Source of the DNA: Stenogyne calaminthoides
Lineage: Eukaryota; Streptophyta; Magnoliopsida; Lamiales; Lamiaceae
Assembly: GCA_037126765.1 (NCBI GenBank)
Contig: JBBCBC010000034.1
Span: forward strand, 19,342,691 to 19,406,690
Direction of reading: 5' to 3'
Length of the DNA stretch: 64,000 nt
Shown: one piece after another, positions 32,849 through 44,668 of the stretch
How the letters are laid out: each line of letters begins with the position of its first letter
Numbering within the stretch: the first letter of the stretch is position 1
The notes under the pieces: generated by a model
Told to the model about the DNA's origin: nothing
The model's database searches: none
What the model saw: only the letters and a program-made list of their open reading frames with translations
Made by a program: the position numbers and the translations under genes

Positions 32849-33404
32849 TATTATGGTCCCATTATGATAAGGTACCCATCGTAGGGCGACACGAAGTAGG
32901 GCGACCACGAGGCGAGCATCCTTCTCGGTCATAATAGACTTGTCGCCACTCAGACAGAAGTCGCCCTGGCTTAGTCGCCAGGATTCCCGCGACCACGTCT
33001 AAGGATGGCCGAGCGAGCAAGGAAGTGGACCCCGGGGGCCGATAATATCGGATTCCCAGTATGCAGATATGGAATACCCGGTCATCAAGCGTGATTATCG
33101 CCGATAAAGGCGGGATCTATCCTCCACCGTCGGGAAACCCTAAAGGGCTGAAGATCTCGGCCCACAGGGGACACCGAAACCCTAGTTAGTGCTTATAAAT
33201 ACACGTTGGTACTCTCATTGTAAAGGAAAAAAATCCTAGACTTTAAGCAGATATTATAGTAGAAATTCCTGGCTTGGTATCGCCCCCGGACGTAGCCATT
33301 TCCGGAAACCTGGTTAACAAATTGTGCATCCATTTACTGTTTCATTGTTTCATTGTTTACATAGTGAGTGATTGTTACATGCTCGGGCAAATCCGACTAT
33401 AACA
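32849..33404 (+). repeat. 3' LTR of the gypsy element (556 bp)
   Basis: It begins TATTATGG (the TG start mutated to TA) and ends CTATAACA, followed by CATGT. A weak purine-rich GTGAGGGG precedes it. It carries the same TTATAAATAC TATA-like site as the 5' copy. Confidence 0.92.
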
Positions 33405-33711
33405 CATGTGTATTTTTAAGTGTGTGTGACTAATTCTTGCCGTCAATTCTATTTTAATTTTAAGTTTTAAATTTTAATTATATGCCTAAAATTTCAGTTG
33501 ATAAACAAAAAAAAAATACACGTGGTAGACCAGTCACAGCATCCGCCGAGAGAAAGCCCCAAATTAAAATGGCAAAACGACGTTGTTCCGATCGATTTGG
33601 GACTAAAATTGGACATTGTCAAAGTTATTGGGACTAAATCAACGATAAAAAAACTTATGGGATAAAATCTATTTAAGATCAAAGTTATGTTCCATTTGTG
33701 ATTCAAACTCT

Positions 33712-34125
33712 GAAATAAATTATGAGGGAGCCGAATTTTATAATCGACTCAGGCTCCAGATTTTCTAGGATAGCCCACCCCCCCACCCCCCATCTGACTC
33801 AGATCAACTATATACCCCATGGCCATATATACAACTATACTACAGCCTTCTCAAAAAGCCCAAACGGACACCCATTTACTCACCTATTTCCTTTCCATGT
33901 ACCAATTATTTATGAATCACTTTATTTTAGTTAATATTTTCTATTTATTTAAATGAATACTTATTTAATTATTTATATATTTTATTTATTATTTTTCTTC
34001 ATGATTTAATAAATGCATATATGATATATTTATATTTTATAATAAAAAAACTCGTACGAGATTGTCTTATGTATGAGACAGACTACAAATTGACATAAAT
34101 CAACATGCACACTCTCCAAAGGTTT
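33712..34125. other. Non-coding stretch with a diverged dispersed repeat
   Basis: Only short frames are present. There is a cytosine-rich run at 33777-33790. Bases 34045-34125 are related to 10658-10792 (GTACGAGA..GTCTTATG..ATGAGACAG). Nothing else is recognised. Confidence 0.4.
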
Positions 34126-34126
34126 G

Positions 34127-34283
34127 AAGGCTAGTTACAGTTTATGGCATTTACGTTTGGGGCATGTGGATGCTGCTATTGGTTGCGGGGGGCCAATAAA
34201 TAAATAAAATGTGATTTTCTGCTTTGGTTGCTGCTATTTGAGCCAAAGGTCCGAAGGCTAGTTACAGTTTATGGCATTTACAT
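34127..34283 (+). repeat. Direct duplication flanking a filler sequence
   Basis: GAAGGCTAGTTACAGTTTAT and the next 20 bases, to TTGGGGCATGT, occur at about 34127 and again at about 34254. About 85 bp between them (GTGGATGCTGCTATTGG onward, with TTGCTGCTATT repeated) is not integrase. This looks like a duplication at a break repaired with filler DNA. Confidence 0.6.
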
Positions 34284-36000
34284 TTGGGGCATGTCCCATT
34301 TTCTGTTATTTCCCGTTTAAATAAGTTAGGGCATTTGAATGTTACTTCATTATTACCAGACCCTATTGTTTGTTCCTCTTGTCAGTTGGCTAAGAGTAAA
34401 CGATTATCTTTTCCGTTGAATGAAAAACGTGCTGCTTCTGTTCTTGATTTAATTCATTGTGATTTGGGGGGACCTGCTCCTGTTACCACTTGTGATGAAT
34501 TTCGTTATTATGCTGCCTTTGTGGATGATTATTCTCGATTTACGTGGCTTTTTTCTTTGTGTGCAAAGTCTGATTTTTATGACACTCTTGTTCGATTTCA
34601 CACATTTGTCTGCAACCAATTCTCTACTACTGTTAAGGTCTTTCAGAGTGATGGAGGAACTGAGTTTGTAAATACGAAAGTTGCTAATTTTATATCCGTA
34701 AATGATATTCATCATCGATTATCATGTCCGTATACACCTCAGCATAATGGTCGTGCTGAAAGAAAACACCGTCACATATCCGAGACAGGTCTTTCTATGA
34801 TGTTTCATGCAAATGTCCCTGCTTCTTTATGGTTTGATGCATTTTCCGCAGCTGTCTTTGTGATTAACAAGCTTCCTTCGTCTATTCTTGGTGACAAATC
34901 TCCTTTTGAGTTACTGTTTGCCACTCCTCCAAATTACTCAATATTCAAGTCTTTCGGTTGCAGAGTATTCCCCTATTTAAGAGATTATGCAGCACACAAG
35001 TTTGCACCTCGTAGTCGTCCATGTATTTTTATGGGATACAACAGCATACATAAGGGATTTCGTTGTTATGACCCGGTATCTTCTCGGGTTTTCACCACTC
35101 GACATGCTCAGTTTGACGAATATGTCTTTCCCTTTTCATTGTCTGCTCTATCCACTGAGTCACCTAGGGGTGACCTCACTAGCTTCGTGGATGTTGCTTT
35201 CTTGCCCCAAGCTTCGTCTCCACCACACTTGCATGGCCCCTCCTCCCGGCCCATGCACCCGTCCACACAACGTTTGGCCTTTGTTGATGATGGTTCGGTA
35301 GCCTTGCCTCACGGCCCTGTCCCCATCCCGGCACCATTGCAGCCTCCTGGCCCGCCCCAACTGGCCATATCGGCTCCACCAGCTCAGCCTCCGCCGCCTC
35401 CGGTTTCACCCGAACCCTCTCATCACATGATTACTCGAGCCCGTGTAGGGTTTTCAAACCTCGCTATCCTATTGACTTGGCATCCACTGCTTTATTATCT
35501 GCTCTTGTTGCTTCTTCGGAGCCTCGTGTTTTAAGTCTGCTGCCAAGTCCCCGGAAAGGCTAGCCGCTATAAAAGAAGAGATTAATGCTCTTCGTACGAA
35601 CCACACTTGGGATCTGGTTCCTCGTCCATCTAACACTAATATTGTTGGTTCAAAATGGGTATTCCGTACAAAATTTCATGCGGATGGTTTAGTTGAGCGC
35701 CACAAAGCCCGACTTGTGGCGCAGGGCTTCACTCAAATTTCGGGTATGGACTTTCATCACACGTTCAGCCCAGTAGTCAAGGCGTCCACAGTCCGTATAA
35801 TTTTTGCGTTGTCTGTCCATCGTCATTGGCCTCTTCATCAGTTGGATGTTAAAAATGCATTTCTCAATGGCATTCTCGAGAAACCAATTTTTATGGCTCA
35901 GCCTTCAGGATTTGTGGATATATCCTCGATTTCCGGATCACATGTGTCGACTGATTCTCACAGATATGATTTTATGCATTTTCGTTCGAGATCTTATTTA
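34127..36000 (+). pseudogene. Truncated Ty1/copia fragment (integrase to RT)
   Basis: The integrase zinc domain starts in the duplicated phrase encoding LWHLHLGHVPFSVISRL with CSSCQLAKSK, and the core carries VLDLIHCDLGGPAP (Asp), VFQSDGGTEFVN (Asp) and HNGRAERKHRHISETG (Glu). The frame stays open to 35534, but the natural frame is lost near 35430 (after MITRARVGF). RT resumes with TWDLVPRPSNTNIVGSKWVF, then LVAQGFTQISGMDFHHTFSP and QLDVKNAFLNGILEKPIFMA. It stops near 35930, before YVDD. No LTR, primer site or polypurine tract is seen, so this is an internal fragment. It differs from Copia-1, -2, -3 and Host-Copia. Confidence 0.88.
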
Positions 36001-36257
36001 TTGAAAGTTACCTTTCTTAGTTAGCTTTTTTGTGTTTGATGCAATACTAATCTAATTTTTCAAGTTCACGAGACAAATTTTGATTAAGTGATGATCATAT
36101 ATAAAATTATGTTTGCACGAGGCTTTTTTTTTCACTTGCACATTACATAATGTGCGACTACGTATATATGTGTAGGTGCAAATGCAATTGTAATAATAGA
36201 TTGAAAAAAATTGTAACTTATAGTAATTATGTTTTAAGTAGGTCCCTGTACACAAGG
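36001..36257. other. AT-rich stretch, nothing recognised
   Basis: No supported gene or repeat. Confidence 0.3.
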
Positions 36258-36411
36258 TACGGCGTGCGTGTGCACTTTTAAAACGTAAAACTTATTTTGC
36301 TAAAACGTTAAACTTATTTACATTGAAACATGCAATTTATTCATTGTAAAACAAATTAAAAGTTTCAGTAGAATAAGTTGCACGTTTAAAAAATACACTT
36401 AAGTAAAACGG
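36258..36411. mobile_element. Small inverted-repeat element (possible MITE)
   Basis: GTGCACTTTTAAAACGTAAA at about 36270 and the inverted GTGTATTTTTTAAACGTGCA from about 36401 are related. Both continue with AACTTATT..CT.AAAC. The arms are about 40-50 bp with no coding sequence. No target duplication could be fixed. Confidence 0.5.
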
Positions 36412-36549
36412 TATACTCTATATATACAAGACTTTGACTTATGTTTTAATATATGAGCACCACAATGACAATATACATATATGTAAATAATATGACAAAC
36501 ACTTGATCAATACAATATTGCCAAGATCAAATATATACCATATGCCTCA

Positions 36550-36841
36550 AATAATGTGAACATAGTAACACATATTTGTCTCTAATAACATAAATTTACA
36601 TGTGTATTTTTTTATGTATGTCTCAAGATATAAAAGAGAATAAAAAGTTTTATTCTCTACTAATACCTTTCCCTTATAGAACTAATACCGTTAGTCTAGT
36701 TTATTTCTTATAAATAGGCTTCCCTTCATTCTTTCAGTTATTAATTCGTTCTTTGTATTCTCTCAAGATTGTAACAAACTTTCACATTCAATTCTTAGTA
36801 AAGATTCATGTTGATTTCAAGTTTGATTTCAAGTTTCTACA
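36550..36841 (+). repeat. 5' LTR of Host-Copia (3' end certain, start uncertain)
   Basis: The LTR must end at TTTCTACA (36841) because a primer-binding site follows at once. A TATA-like CTTATAAATAGG lies at 36707-36718, with a typical short R/U5 after it. The left boundary is a guess: its 3' LTR is beyond the window, so no alignment is possible. Confidence 0.55.
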
Positions 36842-36850
36842 TGGTATCAG
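36842..36850 (+). promoter_or_regulatory. Primer-binding site of Host-Copia
   Basis: TGGTATCAG, complementary to the 3' end of initiator-methionine tRNA as in most plant copia elements, starts right after the LTR end. Confidence 0.8.
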
Positions 36851-37105
36851 TTATCGAATTCACCGATTGATTCGTGAATTTCGATTAGGCGATACACTAG
36901 GTTTTCCAATCGATCTGTTTTAGGATTCGATTTCTTCGATCCAATTCTGTTTTTTTCCGCTGCTGATCAATCTTCTTGATTGATTTTTCGAGTTCTATAC
37001 TCATTTCTGTTGATTCGTGTCTATCACGGATTCTATTCATCGATTTTTTATCGATTTCTGTTGAATTTGTTCGATTTCATCATCAATTCTTTTGATATCT
37101 TAGCG

Positions 37106-37454
37106 ATGGCATTTAATGGTGGTTCTCTCAATCCGGTAGAAAATCCGTTATCTCCACTCTGTCCTCATCCTCAGGATAATCCTGCGGTGGCGATAGTTTT
37201 GGAACCACTCGATGGCACGAACTTCATTTCGTGGAGTCACGCGGTCAAACGCGCCCTTAGTGTAAAGAACAAGGCGCCCCTTATTGATGGTTCTCTGATT
37301 CCTCCTCCGGAGGAAGATTTGGTGCTTCGTGTATCTTGGATTCGCGCTAATGACCTTGTTCTTATGTGGATGCTGAACTCTATCAAACCCGACATCAAGA
37401 GAACGCTGGAATATTTCACTTCTACTAAAGAAGTTTGGGACGAGCTATACATCA
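37106..37454 (+). pseudogene. Host-Copia gag, 5' part
   Basis: I chose the ATG at 37106 (MAFNGGSLNPVEN), because the in-frame codons before it from 36980 look like untranslated leader. The frame carries the copia gag N-terminal wording LEPLDGTNFISWSHAVKRAL and NDLVLMWMLNSIKPDIKRTL, then STKEVWDELYI. Copia-2 interrupts after ATC A. The remaining gag is at 61070-61700. Confidence 0.88.
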
Positions 37455-39148
37455 TGTTGGGGTTATACTGAAAAGTATGCTTTTACTTTGTATAACAAAA
37501 CTGAATTTTCTTATTTATTTACTGAAATAAACTATTAATCACTGTTGCATTAAATATGAATGAATGTTATATATATTTATTGCAAACCCGTTTAATAAGT
37601 CAGTACGTATTACGTTGTAGTCAATTTGGTGATACCAGATCACTGAAGATCAAACTAACAGCACCTCGTAATTAAGTACAAATTCACAACCCAGATGGAA
37701 ATGAACAAACCATCATGAAAGGTTGAAGTGTAAGACCCAGATTGTCCTGTCTTGACCAAGGGATTACACTAGCGCATTTAGGTGCGCTGAATAAGGACCT
37801 ACAGGAGGACAAATTCTTCGGTACTGAATATACAAGAATTAGACCTTAGTGGTGTGTTGTTTCTTAATCTCCGTCCCTTAAATAGGATCGTGTGAAATTA
37901 ATAACTATTGCTTTGACTTATGATGGGAAGAGAGTCAATGTGATTCGATACCTTATATCTTGGGCAATATTATTAATTACTTGACGATTGCTGGCATTTA
38001 ATACGGAGAATCGCGTGCAAGTCTTGTTTGATTTGTCCCCTTGGTGGGCTAAAAACCTTTATCATACCAAATCTTGCAAGTGGAAATTTATTTCCGGTAT
38101 GGATAATAATGTTGAGCTGTCTTTACTCCAAGGACAAAGATATTAATTAATATAAAGCTTGTTCAGTAGCTTAATTAATTAATGGACTAATATAATCTTA
38201 AACGCGGGAAATAATAACCGGGAGCCATATTATAGTGAAATCGTAATATGGGTTAAGATGGATAGTTTAATATTAAATTTATAGTGGAATAAATTAATAT
38301 TAATGGACTTGAATAATATTTGGCCCAATATTATAGTTTCATAGTCCATTGAAGATCCAATCTTAATTCTCCTAAAGGCCCCTCAAATAGCCCAAAAATA
38401 AAGTCCAATTAATGAAAGAGAGAAGAAAATATTCCTGCCTAATATTTTTTGATATTTTCGAAAATATGTAGGGAAAAAGAAAGAAAAGATTGTCCTGATT
38501 TTCTTGTAGATATTTTATGGAAAGAGATAATCATTGTAGGAATACATAATTATCCCATAAATTCAAGAAGTCAAATCTAGATTCTTTATGCCTTGTTATT
38601 TTCGAAAATTTAGGAATAAAAGGGGAAGAGATTTTTATGGAAAATTTAAATAAGGAGAAAAGAATATAGGAGATATATTCAAGATTTCTTGGAGACCAAG
38701 AAAAGATTTTTTCCCTATTTTCCTAGCACTAAAAATCGGCCCCCCCATTCCTATATATAGGGGATGAATTTTTCATTCCCAAGTGCAATTCCATGTGTTG
38801 GAAATATTAGAAATCCACAAAGGTGGTAGCATAATATTTTTGTTTTCTCTCTTGTTAAAATCGTTCGTGCGAATCCTCCCACCGGATTACGTTCGTGGAC
38901 TTTGGGACATATTTGGGAAGGCACTTTGGGTAGATCCATCGTCTCAACGGTTGTCTCTACAAGATGTATGTAATCTCGTAACTCCTAGTTCCGCATGTTT
39001 AGGATTTACGTGAATTACGTGTTCACATATTGTTTAATTATTATGTTGAATTGATTTAGGATTAGTTCATGCTAGTAATTAATTATTTAATTTGAATATG
39101 TATTTAAAATCATCTCGAATAGATCCGGGCACCCACATTTTCCCAGCA
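37455..39148 (+). repeat. 5' LTR of Copia-2 (1694 bp)
   Basis: It starts TGTTGGGG and ends TTCCCAGCA (the 3' copy ends TTCCCAACA). TATA-like CCTATATATAGGGG lies at about 38751-38764. Confidence 0.92.
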
Positions 39149-39150
39149 AC

Positions 39151-39162
39151 TGGTATCAGAGC
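39151..39162 (+). promoter_or_regulatory. Primer-binding site of Copia-2
   Basis: TGGTATCAGAGC, the exact initiator-methionine tRNA complement, lies two bases after the LTR. Confidence 0.9.
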
Positions 39163-40616
39163 TCAGGTTTCGAGCTCTGACTTTTAAATTGTTATTTAAA
39201 TTATTGTTGAACATTAAATTGAAATTGGATAGTAGAATTGCAAGATCTGTTTTGCAGGTATCCAATTGTCATGGTATTTAATGTGTTTAATTTTCATGCG
39301 TATGAATGAATGTTTTTTTTAATTCGACTCGTTCGGATTTGTTTTTCTCTTGAGAAAATCCACGAGTAGATTAGGCTTTTTGATTTGTTCTATGTAATAG
39401 ACTAATCTAGATTTAAGGTGCATTTATTTTTTAAATAAATTGTAACTTGATCGAAGACGAAGACGGAGACGAGGAGTTAAAATGGATCCGGAACCGTACG
39501 TGGGAGACGTGCATCACGCTTAACGTGCCAAGGGAGGCACGCGCGCGATGCGGACGTCGCTAGTTGGACGGGCCTAGCACATGGCGCTAGGCGGGATCAG
39601 CCCGGCACGCGTGTGGATGCGACCGGGCAGCCCGCACGGTGCGCGCGCTATACCATGCGTGCGGGAGGGGGCAAGCGGGGTCGAGGCTGATGCACGGCAC
39701 TGGGCGTCGCCTGTTGAGGCCGCCGAGTCCTTCAATGTAGCGACGCGCTGCGCCTAGGCGCACGGGCGTGATCGCTCGGCCAAGCGGCCGGCCGGATGCG
39801 GGCGTGCATCCCCGGCTGCGAGCTGCTTGGTGTGGCGTTCCGAGACAAAAAAAAAATTTCGAGACGAACGAGTGGGAGAAATTCAAGATGGAGTTTCTTC
39901 AAGATCAATTCAAGGAAAATTAAACCATGACAGTTGGATAATTTGTACCCAATGTGTTTATTTTCTGTTTTGCTTGATTTATTGTTGCCGTATTTTCTTG
40001 TGCTTTATTTAATTTGTTTAAATGTGTTTGCATGAGAATTGCCCAACGAAAAATCTCAAACTTAAAAATTACTAAGTATGTTTTGATAATTAATTTTGTT
40101 ATGAATCAAATTAATTTTGACCTCCATGATTTATTTATTTGTGAAATCTTTTGGAGAAATTCCCCTACCGGACGGTCAAAAGATAGCTTTCACATGAATA
40201 AATTCCCAAAAGGATGATTGTGAATTATTATCAGTGGCGACGATGACCCTCCCACGAGGCTCGATCAAAACGAAGTAATAATTCTGTATTTAATTATGGT
40301 TATTACTTAGGTATAAAATTGATATTCATATACTTCACCGAAGTCCCTGTCAATTTTATATTGGTCAAGTGGGAGCCGACTATTAATTTTCTTTGAAATT
40401 AAAGGTTTGTAACTGTTCTTGTTTGTAACCTGCTGAAATGTGATTTAAATTATGACCCTCTCACGAGGCTCATTTAAATCTGTTTTGAGATGTTGGCTGA
40501 TGCATGTTCATTTTTTTTTTTGAGATTTTAATATGAATCATGTGATCGAATTATGTGATTTAATTTTGTGTTGATCCGGATATTGATACAAAATGTTGTT
40601 TATTTTCAGTATCATC
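39163..40616 (+). other. Long leader of Copia-2 with GC-rich island
   Basis: About 1.45 kb precede the gag ATG. Bases 39480-39840 are very GC-rich (GGCACGCGCGCGATGCGGAC). The surrounding leader aligns with Copia-1, but the GC-rich island does not align well. TTTATTTTCAG directly before the gag start looks like a splice acceptor. Confidence 0.55.
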
Positions 40617-43600
40617 ATGTCGCAACCTTTTAATCCACTGAAATATATGCTCAAAGAAAACCAACTCACTGGTGAAAACTATGTCATTTGAAAACGTAAT
40701 ATGTCTTTTGTCCTAACTGCACAAAAACATCATTGGGTTCTTGGCGGACCAAAACCTGAAAAAATCACTGAAGGGTCATCAAGTTCGGAAAGATGTTTGT
40801 ACAAAATCACGGAGCAAGCAAATGAATCAATGAAACCGATAATCTTGACTTCACTGTCTGATGATTTGAGGCTCATTCATGAGGGAATTGATTCAGCTGC
40901 GGAGATTGTTCAAAGTCTTGAGGAAATGTTTTCCTCTTAGAGCTGTATGATCAAGGAGTTTCATCAAAATGGAGTTGAAAAGCTAAAGATGATTGAGGGA
41001 ACGCCCGTAAGGGATCACATTCTCAAAATCAGATGCCATTTTGAAAAACTTGCTTACCTAGGTACACGGTACTGTGATGAGGCTCAAATTGAATTCTTGT
41101 TCCTAACTCTTCCAAGATGCTTTAATGAGTTCTATTGTAATTTCGTTATGAGTGATCACATGTTTACCATGGATACCCTACAAGAGATCTTGGAGACGGT
41201 AGAGAAACACTTGGGACAAGAAGACGAAGCTTTGGTGACTAAGAAACTATTCTCAAGATCTAGACCAATGGAAGGTAAGATTGAGAAGGAGAAGAATAGT
41301 CCGATCCAAAGCAATGTCGTCAACAAAAAGGGTAAGAAAGCCAGTTGGTTGAAAGTCCAGAAGATACCAAAAGGAAAATGTTTTAACTGCGGTGAAAAGG
41401 GACATTGGAAGTCGGCCTGTTCCAAACCCAAAAGGAATGGAAAGAAAGGTAATTCACACTCACTAGTTGTTGAAACTTGTTTGGCGGAGTATGCTACCCA
41501 CTCGTGGGTATTGGATATGGGATCCACTGATCATGTATGCTTCACATTGCAGGGTTTCAAGCAGACCCGGCGACTTAGTGAGAGTGAGATCCTCATCACG
41601 CTAGGCGATGCTACGAGAGTGGCAGCTAAAGCAGTGGGAGAAGTGCACCTGTCTTTTGAAGACAAGACTTTAATTTTAAGAGATGTTCTATATGTTCCTG
41701 TTTTTCGGAAAAACCTTATTTCTGTTTTTAAACTCTTTATTGATGAATATTCTATTCGTTTTAATGAACATGTTACTGTTTTTCGTACGATGTGATTATC
41801 TGTCGTGGAACTTTACGAAACAATCTCTATATTATTAACTGTGCACATCACTCACAAAATGCATCCTATAACACTTCTGCTATTTCATGTAAAAGAAAGC
41901 GTTCTGCTGACATGAACGAGACACTTCTTTGGCACCTAAGATTAGGTCATATTAACCCGAAAAGGATTCAAAGGTTGGTGCAAGATGGTTCTTTGGGGCC
42001 TCTCCAAATTGAACCATTTCCAACTTGTGAATCGTGCTTAGAAGGTAAAATGACCAAGAGGGCATTTGGAGCCAAGGGGCTTAGAGCTAAAGAAGTGTTA
42101 GAAATCGTTCACACCGACGTGTGTGGTCCAATGCAAATCAAAGCTAGAGGTGACTACGAGTATTTTGTTACTTTTATCGATGATTACTCACGCTACGGAC
42201 GGATATATTTTCCTAATGAAGCATAAATCTGAGACCTTTGACAAATTCAATGAATTTAAGGCTCAAGCAGAGAATTATAAGGAAAAGACTATCAAGTTTC
42301 CACGATCTGATCAGGGGGGCAAATACCTCAGCGATGAATTTTTGAACTACCTATCGGAAGAGGGGATTGCATCCCAGTTGACTGCACCCGGTACCCGTCA
42401 ACGAAACGAGGTTGCAGAACGAAGAAATAGAACGCTTTTAGAAATGGTAAGGTCAATGATGAGTTATGCGGATTTACCAAAATCATTATGGGGTTACGCA
42501 TTAGAAACAACGGCTTACATTTTGAACCTAGTGCCATCCAAATCGGTACCTAAAACCCCAAGAGAATTGTGGATGGGGCGCAAGCCCAGTTTTGGACACA
42601 TCAGGATCTGGGGGTGTCTGGCATACGTGCTAGACAAGGAAGCCGATAATTTGGATGCACGTTCGGAATTAAGGATGTTCATAGGGTACCCCGAAGAAAC
42701 TAAAGGATGCATGTTCTATGGTCCCGAAGATCAAAAGGTGGTCATCAGTACTCACTTTAGATTTTTGGAAGAAGACTATATGAACAGTAGAAAGCCTAGA
42801 AGTGAGATTACCTTAGAAGAACTTAGGGGGCCAACTCCATTGCTAACTGTACAAAATGATATACCAATCGTCACTCCTACACAACCGGAACCTCGTCGTA
42901 GTGGGAGGGTTGTTAGACAACCCGAGAGATTTTTGAGGATCGGAGAGTCTTCGGACTTGATCTCCGCAGAAGAATCAGATCCATGGTCCTACAACGAGGC
43001 GATCCAAGACAAAGATGCTCAATCTTGGTAAACAGCAATGGAAGTCGAGATGGGTTCAGTGGATCACAACAAGGTGTGGGAGCTAGTCGAACCACTTAAT
43101 GGGGTAAAATCAATTGGATGCAAGTGGGTATACAAGAGAAAAAGGGGACCGGACGGAAAGGTTGAAACCTTTAAAGCAAGACTAGTGGCGAAAGGGTACA
43201 CTCAGAAATAAGGGATCGATTATGAGAAAACCTTTTCGCCCGTAGCCATGCTCAAGTCCATCCGCATTCTCTTGTCGATTGCTGCGCACCTAGATTTTGA
43301 GATCTGGCAAATGGACGTCAAGACAGCTTTCCTCAATGGAAATCTTGACGAAGAAATCTATATGCAACAACCCGAAGGCTTCATTGAAAAAGGCCAAGAG
43401 CATCTGGTTTGCAAGCTTAGAAAGTCCATTTATGGGCTGAAGCAAGCATCCCGAGCTTGGAATCAGTGTTTTGATCAAGTTATAAAATCCTACGGTTTAG
43501 ATCAAAATAACTTTGAAAGTTATGTTTATAAAAGGCGTGACGGAACTGCATTGGTATTTTTGGTACTATACGTGGACGATATTCTGCTCATCGGAAATGA

Positions 43601-44494
43601 TGTAAAGGTGTTATCAGACGTAAGGGCATAGCTGTCAAAACAGTTTGATATGAAGGATTTAGGGGAAGCCGATCACATCCTAGGGATCAAGATCACTCGA
43701 GATCGCAGGAAAAGAATGATCGGGCTTTCGCAAGCCTCATACAAAGATACTGTTTTGAAGCGCTTCAGCATGCAAGATTCCAAGAAAGGCTTTGTCCCCT
43801 ACAGACACGGAATCCATCTATCCAAAGAGATGTGTCCCAAGACACAGAAAGAGATATATGACATAAAGGGCATTCCTTATGCTTCATCTGTGGGAAGCCT
43901 CATGTATGCAATGCTCTGTACGAGACCGGATATCTGCTTTGCCGTAGGCATGGTGGCAAGATATCAAAGTAACCCTGGAAAAGAGAATTGGACTGCAGTA
44001 AAGAACATTTTGAAGTATCTGAAAAGGACACATGACAAAATGTTGGTTTACAAGTCAGACAGTCTAATCCCCATCGGTTACACGGACTCGGATTTCCAAT
44101 CAGATGTTGACTCCAGAAAGTTTACCTCGGGTAGTGTGTTTTGCATGGGGGGAGGAGCCATGACATGGAGAAGCGTAAAGCAGAAATGCATCGCCGATTC
44201 TACCATGGAAGCCGAATACGTTGTTGCTTGTGAAGCAGCGAAGGAAGCAGTTTGGCTCATGAACTTCCTAGTGGACTTGGACGTCGTCCCGAATTTGCCC
44301 AACACGATCATGGTTTACTGTGATAACGCCGGAGCAGTTGCAAATTCGAGGGAGCCGAGAGCCCACAAGGCCAACAAACACATTGAAAGAAAATACCATC
44401 TCATACGAGAAATCGTTAAGAGAGGAGACATTGAGGTGGCTAAGATTGCATCGGAAGACAACCTAGCAGATCCATTCACAAAGGGTCTGCCTTA
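40617..44494 (+). pseudogene. Copia-2 gag-pol polyprotein, few lesions
   Basis: The gag start is the ATG at 40617 (MSQPFNPLKYMLKENQLTGE). Lesions: TGA at 40687 in a conserved Trp codon, TAG at 40938, a frame change near 41792, a 4 bp tandem ACGG duplication near 42195, TAA at 43029, TAA at 43209 and TAG at 43629. Domains: gag; zinc knuckle CFNCGEKGHWKSAC; protease WVLDMGSTDHVC (usual DSG or DTG is DMG); integrase LWHLRLGHINPKRIQRL..CESC, core IVHTDVCGPM, FPRSDQGGKY, NEVAERRNRTLLEM; RT with DVKTAFLNGNLDEEIYMQQP and intact LYVDDILLIGND; RNase H GYTDSDFQSDVDSRK, EAEYVVACEAAKEAVWL, YCDNAGAV, ADPFTKGLP ending at the TAG at 44493. Confidence 0.93.
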
Positions 44495-44650
44495 GAGTAC
44501 ATTCGAGAGACATGTGGAAGGAATGGGTGTCAAGGACGTTGCCAATCTGCTTTGAGTATAAGTGAGAGAAATATTATTAGGTTCGTGTAGGTGACATTAG
44601 ATGTCACATAGAACAACGAGACATGATGTTGTATACTTAAAAGCAGACTT

Positions 44651-44668
44651 TGAGTATAAGTGGGAGAT
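44651..44668 (+). promoter_or_regulatory. Polypurine tract of Copia-2
   Basis: TGAGTATAAGTGGGAGAT lies immediately before the TG of the 3' LTR, as in Copia-1. Confidence 0.8.

Larger units (their letters stand above)
12837..33404 (+). mobile_element. Ty3/gypsy retrotransposon, Tat-like
   Basis: This 20.6 kb element has LTRs at 12837-13385 and 32849-33404 and a perfect 5 bp duplication CATGT (12832-12836 and 33405-33409). Next to the 5' LTR is TTTGGCACCGTCTATGGG, the usual primer-binding region of plant Tat-type elements. The internal order is gag, protease remnant, RT, RNase H, integrase, then a long 3' region with an antisense gene. About 11.2 kb is the nested Copia-1 in the integrase, leaving about 9.4 kb of its own. 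Internal deletions in protease and RT, several stops and an LTR divergence of a few percent (by eye) show it is inactive. Confidence 0.92.
12635..33711. mobile_element. MITE of about 0.5 kb, split by the gypsy element
   Basis: The left arm (12635-12830) begins AGAGTTTGAATCACAAATGG. The right arm, read inward from 33711, begins with the same 20 bases. The match extends about 190 bp through CCAATAACTTTGACAATGTC and CGGAACAACGTCGTTTT to a (G/C)ACGTGTA phrase. The two halves (12635-12836 and 33410-33711) total about 504 bp and are separated only by the 20.6 kb gypsy insertion with its CATGT duplication. Flanking AAATAA on both sides may be the MITE's own duplication but is ambiguous in this AT-rich setting. 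The superfamily is not assigned. Confidence 0.85.

Noticed and set aside
36550..36840. Exact left boundary for the Host-Copia 5' LTR
   Set aside because: Several TG starts are possible and the partner LTR lies outside the window, so no boundary can be proven.
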